DNA from: Proteobacteria bacterium UBA7447
Lineage (GTDB): Bacteria; Pseudomonadota; Gammaproteobacteria; Arenicellales; UBA868
Reading direction: 5' to 3'
Assembly (NCBI GenBank): GCA_002477475.1
Contig: DLPX01000024.1
Coordinates: forward strand, 3,631-9,524
DNA: 5,894 bases
In this document: positions 1-5,894 of the stretch, in pieces
How the letters are laid out: the number at the start of each line of letters is the position of its first letter
Position numbering within the stretch: position 1 is the stretch's first letter
The notes under the pieces: model-generated
Database searches by the model: none
Told to the model about the DNA's origin: nothing
Seen by the model: the letters and a program-made list of their open reading frames with translations, nothing else
Program-made: the position numbers and the translations under genes

Positions 1-30
1 CCTTTTTAGTGAGAGAGAAGAAATATTCAT
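1..30 (-). CDS. Possible 5' end of a divergent gene leaving the left edge (fragment)
   Basis: On the minus strand an ATG at 30-28 opens a frame that reads MNISSLSLKR and is still open at base 1. An AGG (complement of 38-40) sits 7 nt upstream as a weak Shine-Dalgarno. The short Ser/Leu/Lys/Arg N-terminus would suit the start of a membrane or receptor protein, but ten codons cannot identify a family. The alternative is that this stretch is simply intergenic DNA. The divergent orientation relative to tdk, and the lack of any other start in the first 100 bases with a better ribosome site, are the only support. Confidence 0.25.
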   Translation of the reverse strand, partial: MNISSLSLKR

Positions 31-109
31 GACAGCGCCTGGAAATTTCCCAGCGAACCAGTACAGATCACGATGCGTAATCCCGTAGCCTAAGACAACG
101 TTATCGCCG

Positions 110-140
110 TTGAAGGCCTGGGTCGTCGATATCCTACAAT
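110..140 (+). promoter_or_regulatory. Putative sigma70 promoter of tdk
   Basis: TTGAAG at 110-115 matches the -35 consensus at four of six positions. TACAAT at 135-140 matches the -10 consensus at five of six. The spacer is 19 bp, slightly long. Transcription would start near 147, leaving a leader of about 23 nt before the GTG start at 170. This fit also argues against translation starting at the TTG at 110, which would lie inside the promoter. It is a prediction by eye only. Confidence 0.45.
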
Positions 141-169
141 GTGGGTTTCGGATATTGCCTGGATTTCCG

Positions 170-757
170 GTGGCCAAACTCTACTTTTACTACTCGGCAA
201 TGAACGCCGGCAAGACGACCAACCTTTTGCAGTCTCGCCACAATTACGTCGAGCGGGGCATGAATACGCTCGTGATCAAACCCCGGATCGACAGTCGCTC
301 TGGTGAGAACCGGGTACGCTCACGCATCGGTCTTGAAGCAGAGGCCGTGGATGTCGATGCCAGCATTAATTTACTCGACCTGGTTCAGAACGCATCCGAG
401 ACCCAGCCGATTGACTGTGTGCTTGTCGATGAAGCCCAGTTTTTAAGCGCTGATCAGGTTGATCAGCTGACGGAGGTCGTTGACGCGCTGAATATCCCGG
501 TGCTCGCCTATGGCCTGCGCACGGATTTTCTCGGTGCCCTCTTTGAGGGTTCCCGCCAGCTCCTGGCGCTGTCGGATGAGCTCCGCGAGATCAAGACCAT
601 CTGTCACTGCGGTCGAAAAGCCACCATGGTCGTGCGCTTCGATGGTGAGGGGCAGCCCATGCACAGCGGGGACCAGATTCAGATCGGCGGTAACGAAACC
701 TATGTGTCGATGTGCCGACGCCACTTCAAGGAAAGCCTGAAGATCGCAGCGCCCTGA
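170..757 (+). CDS. tdk: Thymidine kinase (type II, E. coli-like)
   Basis: Phosphorylates thymidine to dTMP with ATP in the cytosolic pyrimidine salvage pathway. With the GTG start the protein has 195 residues; E. coli Tdk has about 205. The sequence begins (M)AKLYFYYSAMNAGKTT, containing the P-loop SAMNAGKTT at residues 9-17. A Walker B-like VLVDEAQF stretch (84-91) includes the presumed catalytic Glu88. The lasso segment follows, with YGLRTDF at 114-120. A structural zinc site is formed by Cys145 and Cys147 (CHCGRKA) and Cys182 and His185 (CRRH). I chose GTG at 170 because family homology begins exactly there and a GGA lies 6 nt upstream. The in-frame TTG at 110 would add 20 residues unlike the family and overlaps the likely promoter. 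The gene is monocistronic on its strand and ends 12 bp from the convergent nitroreductase. Nothing is truncated or missing. Confidence 0.96.
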   Translation: MAKLYFYYSAMNAGKTTNLLQSRHNYVERGMNTLVIKPRIDSRSGENRVRSRIGLEAEAVDVDASINLLDLVQNASETQPIDCVLVDEAQFLSADQVDQLTEVVDALNIPVLAYGLRTDFLGALFEGSRQLLALSDELREIKTICHCGRKATMVVRFDGEGQPMHSGDQIQIGGNETYVSMCRRHFKESLKIAAP

Positions 758-769
758 GGCAGTCGTCCT

Positions 770-1483
770 TTAATCCAGAAAAGTTGCCCAGACGTTGAGG
801 GGTTCGCGTTCGGTGGTGAGCCGGTTCGCAACGGCATCGTTGTCGGCATAGCCCAGCGCCATACCGCAGACCAGTTCTTCATTGTCCGGCATCTGCAACG
901 TTTCTCGAATGACACGATGGAACGGATTGAATGCAGCCTGCGGACAGGTGTCGAGCCCGCGCCCGCGCGCTGCCACCATGATGTTCTGCAGGAACATGCC
1001 GTAGTCGAGCCAACTGCCCTGCTCCAGAACGCGGTCGATACTGAAGATCAGGCCGACCGGCGCATCAAAAAAGAGGTAGTTGCGGCCGTGTTGGTGGCGC
1101 ATCTTGTCCTTGTCTTCTCGGGTGATCCCGAGTAATCCGTATAGATCCCAACCGATCTTTCGCCGGCGTTCGATGTAGGGGGAGACCCATTCTTTGGGGT
1201 AGTACGGATACGCTTCTGAGTGCGCCTTGGCGATCTCGGGGTCGTTGTATGCCGCCAGGATGGCATCGCTCAACTGCTTCAGGCGGTTGCCGGTCAACAC
1301 GTACACCCGCCAGGGCTGGATATTGGTCCCGGACGGCGCGCGCGCCGCGGTGGCGAGAATCTGGCGAACAACTTCATTGGGTACCGCAGTCGGTAAAAAG
1401 GCCCGCACCGACCGCCGGGACGTGATTGCCGCGTCGACGTGGTCTTGGCGCTCAGCTGATGGTGCCTCCGTTGGTGAATTCAT
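770..1483 (-). CDS. Nitroreductase family protein (PnbA/NfnB-like, FMN-dependent)
   Basis: A predicted cytosolic FMN flavoenzyme that uses NAD(P)H to reduce nitroaromatics, quinones or related acceptors; the natural substrate cannot be read from sequence. It has 237 residues from the ATG at 1483. The family signature is clear: SRRSVRAFLP (22-31, phosphate-binding arginines of the FMN site), APSGTNIQPWRVYV (49-62), and GMALGYAD (207-214) near the C-terminus. The arrangement recalls the 4-nitrobenzoate reductase PnbA group. There is no signal peptide or membrane segment. A TTG at 1534 would add 17 residues but lies inside the end of the upstream antiporter gene and adds non-family sequence, so I prefer the ATG. 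Its ribosome site is weak. It lies 19 bp after the antiporter gene on the same strand and is probably the last cistron of that transcript. A functional link to ion transport is not evident. Confidence 0.92.
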   Translation of the reverse strand: MNSPTEAPSAERQDHVDAAITSRRSVRAFLPTAVPNEVVRQILATAARAPSGTNIQPWRVYVLTGNRLKQLSDAILAAYNDPEIAKAHSEAYPYYPKEWVSPYIERRRKIGWDLYGLLGITREDKDKMRHQHGRNYLFFDAPVGLIFSIDRVLEQGSWLDYGMFLQNIMVAARGRGLDTCPQAAFNPFHRVIRETLQMPDNEELVCGMALGYADNDAVANRLTTEREPLNVWATFLD

Positions 1484-1502
1484 CTCGACAGGTCTTTGCA
1501 GG

Positions 1503-3215
1503 TTACAGGTAAAACAGGATGAGGCTCGCGCCAAGCAGCACCGCTACCCACAGCACCATGGAGCCCGTTGGCCACGCGCGTGCCAGGGTGCCCTCCGGCC
1601 CGTAATGGTTCAGCACCAGGCGCATGAGGGTTCGGCCAAGCTCCGAGCCGGTTTGCAAGAACGCCCGCCCTACCTGTCGTGATGCCGCGACGATCTGACG
1701 GATTACTCGGGGCGCGACGCGCCTGTAGAGCCAGTCCGTATCGAGGTTAAGCGACGCCTGTTCAGCCGGGTACATCCCGGTACGCTTGAGCACAACAAAG
1801 GCGAGAGCGGCAAACAACAACAGCTGGAGCTGGGTCACGGAGTGGCCGAAATCAGCATAGGGCTGGTACACCACCGGATAGGGAAGCAGTGCATAAAGCG
1901 GCTGCGGAAACCAGCCGATTGCGATACACAAGACGGCGGCCACACCCATGGCCAGGCACATATGCCATGGCGCCTCTTTGCAGCGGATGCCGGAATCGTG
2001 CCCGAAAAAGGCGAAATACGGAATCTTGATACCCGAATGTTCCATCACGCCTGCAGAGGCGATTAACAGTCCGATGAAGGTCAACATATAGTAGCCCTCG
2101 GTTACTGCAGACATCGTCAGTGACTTGGCGACAAAACCGCTGAACAGCGGAAACGCGGAAATCGACATTGCCCCGACAATACAGAAAGCCGAGGTCCACG
2201 GCATTGATCGGTATAGCCCGCCAAGATCAGACGCCCGGATCGTGCCGGTCCGGTAGAGCACGGCACCCATGGACATAAAAAGAAGCGCCTTGTAGAGAAT
2301 ATGAACGAAGGCGTGGGCAACCGCACCGTTCAGCGCCAGCTCAGTACCGATTCCAACGCCGACCACCATAAAGCCCAACTGATTGTTAAGGCTATAGCAG
2401 AGCACCTTGCGCAGATCATTTTCAATGACTGCAAAAAATATCGGGAAGAGTGTCATCACGACGCCGATGCCGATCAGCACTTCGGTGCCGGGAAATCCTC
2501 GTGCCAGCGCGTACACCGCAAGTTTAGTGGTGAACGCGCTTAGGAATACCGCGCCGGTTACGGTTGCTTGAGGATAGGCGTCTTGCAGCCAGTTGTGAAG
2601 CAACGGGAAAGCACACTTGATTCCGAACGCCGCGAAGATCAGCCATACCCCTGCGCTGGCGTCGCTGAGGTTTCCATCGGGACCGATCAGTTGGTCGAAT
2701 GAGAGGGACCCTGAATCGTGGTAGTGAAGCAGGATGCCTGCCAGCAGCAGAACCCCAGAGCCGATCTGAACGATGAGATACCGTATTCCGGCCTGGTATG
2801 CGCGTTGGGTTCGGCTGGCAAATATCAGGAAAACAGAGGCCAGAGCCGTAATCTCCCAATAGATAAATAAGGTGATGAGGTCTCCTGCAAACACCGCACC
2901 AATCGCGCTGCCGACGTACAACATGGCCGTGACATGCTGGATCGTATCGCGCACATGCAGCGCATAAAGAGCCGCGATAAAAGCGGCTATGTGAAAGATG
3001 TAACCGAAGGCCAGGCTGAGTGGATCTACCCGCACCTGCAGCAGGCTTAGACCCGCAAGTTCTATTCCCGGAAAAACACCCTGGGAAAGAAAAAGCAGTT
3101 GCGCCAGGCTAAGCGCGGGCAGCGCCAACGCGCCAATGGCCTGAGCGCTACGGGGCAGCAGCGGCAGCGCTAAAGCCCCCACGAGAATGATGATCCCTGG
3201 CGGCAAGCTAATCAT
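1503..3215 (-). CDS. Na+/H+ antiporter subunit D-type protein (NuoL/M/N superfamily, 570 aa)
   Basis: A polytopic inner-membrane proton/cation channel subunit of an Mrp-like antiporter, homologous to NuoL/M/N of complex I. Expected channel residues are visible: Glu121 in an IYWE motif (TM5 glutamate), Lys200 in FGIK (TM7), His207, Lys231 in AFTTKLAVYAL (TM8), His301 and His305 with Lys309 in AHAFVHILYK, and Lys364 in SGFVAK (TM12). The wording around residues 210-320 (WLQDAYPQATVTG, IENDLRKVLCYSLNNQLGFM) matches, from memory, proteins annotated 'Na(+)/H(+) antiporter subunit D' in proteobacteria. After a helix at about 462-477, a basic amphipathic stretch containing DTDWLYRR (492-499) runs to about 538, followed by a last membrane helix at 552-570. 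The ATG at 3215 overlaps the preceding small gene by 8 bp and has a good GAGGA site 8 nt upstream. It is longer than the 483-residue paralogue because of the C-terminal extension. Confidence 0.93.
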   Translation of the reverse strand: MISLPPGIIILVGALALPLLPRSAQAIGALALPALSLAQLLFLSQGVFPGIELAGLSLLQVRVDPLSLAFGYIFHIAAFIAALYALHVRDTIQHVTAMLYVGSAIGAVFAGDLITLFIYWEITALASVFLIFASRTQRAYQAGIRYLIVQIGSGVLLLAGILLHYHDSGSLSFDQLIGPDGNLSDASAGVWLIFAAFGIKCAFPLLHNWLQDAYPQATVTGAVFLSAFTTKLAVYALARGFPGTEVLIGIGVVMTLFPIFFAVIENDLRKVLCYSLNNQLGFMVVGVGIGTELALNGAVAHAFVHILYKALLFMSMGAVLYRTGTIRASDLGGLYRSMPWTSAFCIVGAMSISAFPLFSGFVAKSLTMSAVTEGYYMLTFIGLLIASAGVMEHSGIKIPYFAFFGHDSGIRCKEAPWHMCLAMGVAAVLCIAIGWFPQPLYALLPYPVVYQPYADFGHSVTQLQLLLFAALAFVVLKRTGMYPAEQASLNLDTDWLYRRVAPRVIRQIVAASRQVGRAFLQTGSELGRTLMRLVLNHYGPEGTLARAWPTGSMVLWVAVLLGASLILFYL

Positions 3216-3408
3216 CGTAGTAGTCCTCGTCCCGCTTGATCAAACGGCCTAGATACTTACCAAGTATCACAATGGCGAACAACGAGACGAACCCCCAGAG
3301 GGCATAAAACCCGGGCCATCCTTCCCAGGAAAAAATGACATGGCGATGAACAGCGATCTCGATGATCACCAGAGCAGCGCACAGACAGAGAAAAATCCTG
3401 AAAATCAT
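3208..3408 (-). CDS. Small two-helix membrane protein, putative antiporter accessory subunit (66 aa)
   Basis: A 66-residue protein with two predicted membrane helices, about residues 3-20 and 32-54. They are joined by a short loop HRHVIFSWEGW and followed by a basic stretch and an acidic, tyrosine-rich tail (KRDEDYYDD). I recognise no named family, but I recall small proteins with an EDYYD tail beside MrpD-like genes in other proteobacteria; this is memory, not a search. ATG at 3408 is the only usable start: the 16 in-frame codons back to the previous stop contain no ATG, GTG or TTG. A GGAG lies 13 nt upstream, a rather long spacing. The gene starts 48 bp after the 483-residue antiporter gene and overlaps the 570-residue gene by 8 bp (ATGATTAG). 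By analogy with MrpC, MrpF or NuoK-like subunits it may brace neighbouring channel modules; that role is inference. Confidence 0.82.
   Translation of the reverse strand: MIFRIFLCLCAALVIIEIAVHRHVIFSWEGWPGFYALWGFVSLFAIVILGKYLGRLIKRDEDYYDD
3224..3228 (-). promoter_or_regulatory. Ribosome binding site of the 570-aa antiporter gene, inside the small gene
   Basis: The minus strand reads GAGGA here, 8 nt before the ATG at 3215. The motif lies within the codons for the Asp-Glu-Asp part of the small protein's acidic tail (GAC GAG GAC), so one stretch serves as both coding sequence and ribosome site. It is the strongest Shine-Dalgarno in the block and fixes the start of the downstream gene. Confidence 0.65.
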
Positions 3409-3456
3409 GCTGAAGGTTCGACTCCGGCTTGAATTTGATGACGGTCCATAACGTCG

Positions 3457-4908
3457 CTAGCTCAGCAGTGGTGCGACCAATTGCAGGATCGGCGCAGGGT
3501 AGAAGAACAGCACCAGGCACAGAGTGGTTGTCACACCAATCGCGATCAGACAGGCGGCAGGGGCCTCGGTGATGCCCGCAGGGGCATCGCGATCGACTTT
3601 AAAGAAGGCGCGCAGCGGAATCGGCAGAAGATAGGCGATGTTGAGCAGCGTGCTTAGCATCAGCACACCCACCAACACCCCATAGCCCGCGTCCAGCGCC
3701 CCGATTGAGAGATACCACTTGCCCCATAGGCCCGCCATCGGCGGCAGACCGGCAATGCTGAGACTGCCGATTAGAAATGCGCCCATCGTGATCGGCATCT
3801 GCCGGCCGAGCCCGTCCAGTTCACTGACCCGTGTCTTGTGGGTAGCGACCAAAATGGCGCCGGCGCAGAAAAACAGCGTGATTTTTCCAACCGCGTGAGT
3901 CGCGATATGCACAGCCGCGCCGGTGATGCCCGCGGCGTTGGCGAGGACCGCACCCAGGACCACATAGGAGAGTTGACTGATGGTCGAATAGGCCAGCCGT
4001 CTCTTGAGGTTGTCCTGGTACAGCGCGACCAGTGACGCGCCGATGATCGTGATGGCGGCCACCCACAGGATCGGGGTCGCGGCGCCCGTGACGGACAAAA
4101 GATCCAGTCCGAAGACATAGACCGTGATCTTGAGAATCGCAAAAACCCCTGCCTTGACCACCGCCACCGCGTGCAGCAGGGCGCTGACCGGTGTCGGGGC
4201 AACCATGGCTGCCGGCAGCCAACGGTGGAAGGGCATCAGAGCGGCTTTGCCGATGCCAAAGGCAAAAAGCGCATAAAGAACACCGACTACCACCGGAGAG
4301 CCTTTGTCTGCCAGGATGCCTCCGGGGTGAAATGCCGTCGTTCCGGCAAGCTGCCAGGTCCAGATCACCGCCAGCAACAGGAATCCCATAGAGGTGCCCA
4401 TCAGAATACCGAGATAGACGCGCCCGCCCCGTCGCGCTTCATCCGTACCCGCGTGGGTGACGAGAGGGTAGGTGGACAGCGTAAGCAGTTCGTAGAAAAG
4501 AAAGAGGGTGAACAGGTTCTGCGCCAGGGCCACCCCCATAGTGGCGCTGATCGCAATCGCGAAAAAGGCAAAGAACCGGGTCTGGTGCTTTTCGCCGTGG
4601 CCACGCATATAGCCAATGGCATACACGGTGGTCGCAACCCACAGCACCGCTGCAATCAACGCAAAGAGCAGACCTAACGGTTCTGCCTGAAGTGCAAGCG
4701 GCACCCTCGGCACCGGCACCGCCAGCAGGACGCTCGGGGTCTCGCCTGCCAGTACTGGGGAGATCAGCTGTGTGACCTGGGCAATCAGCACACCACCGGT
4801 GATCAGACTGACCGCCTCGCGCAGATTCGGCCAACGGCCGGTCAGCAGAACGGCTGCCGCACCAATGAGCGGTGTGAACACGATCCAGGTTAGGAGAGAC
4901 TCGCTCAC
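3457..4908 (-). CDS. MrpD-like monovalent cation/H+ antiporter subunit (483 aa)
   Basis: A proton-conducting membrane subunit of the NuoL/M/N - MrpA/MrpD superfamily, in the inner membrane with about 13-14 helices. Visible channel residues are Glu140 in FYELLTLS (TM5), Lys221 in GIGKAALMPFHRWLP (TM7) with His228, the signature APTPVSALLHA (237-247) with His246, Lys252 in VVKAGVF (TM8), His334 and His338 with Lys342, and Lys397 in GLWGKWYL (TM12). These correspond to residues shown to be essential in Bacillus MrpD and complex I (family knowledge). The length is normal for MrpD. The start is GTG at 4908, which overlaps the upstream stop as GTGA, the usual arrangement for translational coupling; only a weak GGGA lies upstream. 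The N-terminus (MSESLLTWIVFTPLIGAAAV) begins directly with the first helix as in the family. It could be annotated as NuoM/NuoL-like, but no complex I subunit genes are adjacent in the window. Confidence 0.93.
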   Translation of the reverse strand: MSESLLTWIVFTPLIGAAAVLLTGRWPNLREAVSLITGGVLIAQVTQLISPVLAGETPSVLLAVPVPRVPLALQAEPLGLLFALIAAVLWVATTVYAIGYMRGHGEKHQTRFFAFFAIAISATMGVALAQNLFTLFLFYELLTLSTYPLVTHAGTDEARRGGRVYLGILMGTSMGFLLLAVIWTWQLAGTTAFHPGGILADKGSPVVVGVLYALFAFGIGKAALMPFHRWLPAAMVAPTPVSALLHAVAVVKAGVFAILKITVYVFGLDLLSVTGAATPILWVAAITIIGASLVALYQDNLKRRLAYSTISQLSYVVLGAVLANAAGITGAAVHIATHAVGKITLFFCAGAILVATHKTRVSELDGLGRQMPITMGAFLIGSLSIAGLPPMAGLWGKWYLSIGALDAGYGVLVGVLMLSTLLNIAYLLPIPLRAFFKVDRDAPAGITEAPAACLIAIGVTTTLCLVLFFYPAPILQLVAPLLS

Positions 4909-5894
4909 GGGGCTATCCCAAAGAGTTGCGCCGCCGCTCGGGTGGCGACCCCCACACTCAGATCCGTCTGGAATCCGAAGTAAAGGTTGGCAATCGCCAA
5001 CAGCCAGGCCGGTATCAGCATCGACGCCGGGGCCTCAGCTCTCGTTGCGTCTTCCGGGGGTTTCGCGAGATAAGCCCTCTCTACGACTTTCCAGACATAC
5101 AGGACCGCCAGCAGCGAGCCGGCAATGATTACAACGATGACGGGCCACCACCCCTTCTCCAACGCGGCCAGCACGAGGTACCACTTGCTGATAAAGCCCG
5201 CCGTCAACGGAATGCCGATCAGGCTCAGTCCGCCGACCACAAAAACCCCCATGGTCCAGGGCATGCGATAGCCCAGCCCCGCAAAGTCCTGCAGCCGGCT
5301 GCTGCCTATCCGCCAGGCGACACAGCCCAGCGCGACAAACAGCGCACCCTTCATCAGGGCATGGTTGAAAAGATGCAGTATCGTCGCGGTGAGCCCGGCA
5401 GGTGTCGCGAGGCTGATGCCAAGCGCAAGGTAGCCGATCTGTGCCACGCTGGAATACGCCAGCATTCGTTTGAGATTCTCCTGGAAGATGGCGACCGTTG
5501 AGGCCGACAGCACCGCGATCGCGCCCAGGATCGCGAGGCCGATGGCGAGCGGCATGGCGCCAAGCGCAAACTCTACGCCGAAGACCGAAAACACAAACCG
5601 CAAAAGCACATAAACCGCCACCTTGGTTGCTGTCGCGGCCAGAAAGGCGCTGACCGCGGAAGGGGCGTACGCATAGGCGTTGGGCAGCCACAGGTGCAAA
5701 GGGAGGAGAGCGATCTTGAGCCCGAGGCCGACTGTCAGGAAGGCAAAAGCGGTTCGTGCGGTCCGGGTGCCCGAAACGTCGGGCAACCGCTCGGCAAGAT
5801 CCTGCATATTGAGCGTGCCGGTCAGCGCGTATAGCAAACCCACTCCGATCAGAATAAACGTTGCCCCGATCGTCCCCATGATGAGGTACTGGTA
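4905..5894 (-). CDS. Proton-conducting transporter membrane subunit, NuoN/MrpD-like (3' part; 5' end outside window)
   Basis: The last 329 residues of a third antiporter-like membrane subunit. The frame is open to the right edge (QYLII precedes the first methionine), so the Met codon at 5879-5877 is internal and the true start lies beyond the window. Roughly the first third, including the TM5 glutamate, is missing. In visible-fragment numbering: Lys60 in GLKIALLPLHLWLPNAY (TM7) with His67, Lys91 in AATATKVAVY (TM8), NLKRMLAYSSVAQIGY around Lys142, His174 and His178 with Lys182 in LHLFNHALMKGALF, and Lys237 in GFISKWYL (TM12). The motifs resemble NuoN and the proteobacterial 'monovalent cation/H+ antiporter subunit D family'. 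It ends with TGA at 4907-4905, overlapping the next GTG start by 4 bp. It is likely an internal cistron of an operon that begins to the right. Confidence 0.92.
   Translation of the reverse strand, partial: YQYLIMGTIGATFILIGVGLLYALTGTLNMQDLAERLPDVSGTRTARTAFAFLTVGLGLKIALLPLHLWLPNAYAYAPSAVSAFLAATATKVAVYVLLRFVFSVFGVEFALGAMPLAIGLAILGAIAVLSASTVAIFQENLKRMLAYSSVAQIGYLALGISLATPAGLTATILHLFNHALMKGALFVALGCVAWRIGSSRLQDFAGLGYRMPWTMGVFVVGGLSLIGIPLTAGFISKWYLVLAALEKGWWPVIVVIIAGSLLAVLYVWKVVERAYLAKPPEDATRAEAPASMLIPAWLLAIANLYFGFQTDLSVGVATRAAAQLFGIAP

Noticed and set aside
1..10. T-run (CCTTTTT) as the tail of a rho-independent terminator from an upstream gene
   Set aside because: Any stem would lie outside the window, so the T-run alone is not evidence.
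29..88. 19-codon plus-strand open frame (ATG at 29, TAG at 86) that could be a leader peptide of tdk
   Set aside because: Only a vague purine-rich stretch upstream, lies before the likely tdk promoter, and contains no attenuator-like structure or codon run.
1484..1534. 17-residue N-terminal extension of the nitroreductase from a TTG at 1534
   Set aside because: Lies over the end of the upstream gene, uses a rarer start and adds residues (MARASSCFTC...) unlike the family; the ATG at 1483 is better placed.
3409..3456. 48-bp gap in the antiporter operon as an internal promoter or terminator site
   Set aside because: No hairpin with T-run and no convincing -35/-10 pair on the minus strand; it only contains a GGAG that may serve the small gene.
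4171..4677. 168-residue plus-strand open frame antisense to the 483-aa antiporter gene
   Set aside because: Low-complexity, Arg/Gln/Gly-rich translation with no domain, lying entirely opposite a clearly conserved membrane protein; a GC-driven shadow frame.
4926..5501. 191-residue plus-strand open frame antisense to the partial NuoN/MrpD-like gene
   Set aside because: Very Arg/Gln-rich with no recognisable motif, fully opposite a conserved gene; a shadow frame.
1503..5894. Reading the three channel genes as nuoL, nuoM and nuoN of respiratory complex I
   Set aside because: Gene order and the intervening 66-aa protein do not fit a nuo operon, no nuo hydrophilic or NuoJ/K genes are present, and the closest remembered matches are Mrp-type subunit D proteins. 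The right-hand flank is unseen, so this is not fully excluded.

Overview
The window looks like chromosomal DNA of a moderately GC-rich gammaproteobacterium. The closest clue is the thymidine kinase, which matches the Escherichia coli type closely (start of the mature chain, CHCGRKA zinc knuckle, CRRH end motif). The multi-subunit Mrp-like cation/proton antiporter genes point, less firmly, to a marine, halophilic or alkaliphilic member. Nothing suggests a plasmid, phage or insertion sequence, and all reading frames are intact.

Layout. Bases 1-169 are a leader region with a plausible sigma70 promoter for tdk and, on the minus strand, what may be the first ten codons of a divergent gene leaving the left edge. 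tdk (170-757, +) encodes a complete 195-residue thymidine kinase. It converges tail to tail, across only 12 bp, on a minus-strand block that fills the rest of the window. In transcription order (right to left) that block is: the 3' part of an NuoN/MrpD-like subunit (5894-4905, truncated by the window edge), a 483-residue MrpD-like subunit (4908-3457), a 66-residue two-helix membrane protein (3408-3208), a 570-residue 'Na+/H+ antiporter subunit D' type protein (3215-1503), and a 237-residue PnbA/NfnB-type nitroreductase (1483-770).

How the genes work together. The three large membrane proteins are paralogous proton-conducting modules of the complex I / Mrp superfamily. Every expected charged channel residue that lies inside the window is present. 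Their reading frames overlap by 4 and 8 bp or lie 48 bp apart, so they are very probably one operon and parts of one complex. The tiny protein between the second and third is a likely accessory subunit. No NADH-binding, Fe-S or hydrogenase subunit is visible, so a secondary Mrp-type antiporter is the best reading; the remaining subunits should lie beyond the right edge. The nitroreductase follows 19 bp downstream and may only share the transcript.

The families here are recognisable. The least-described parts are the small acidic-tailed membrane protein, the use of at least three different MrpD-type modules in one complex, and a C-terminal extension on the 570-residue subunit that resembles the lateral helix plus anchor of NuoL.
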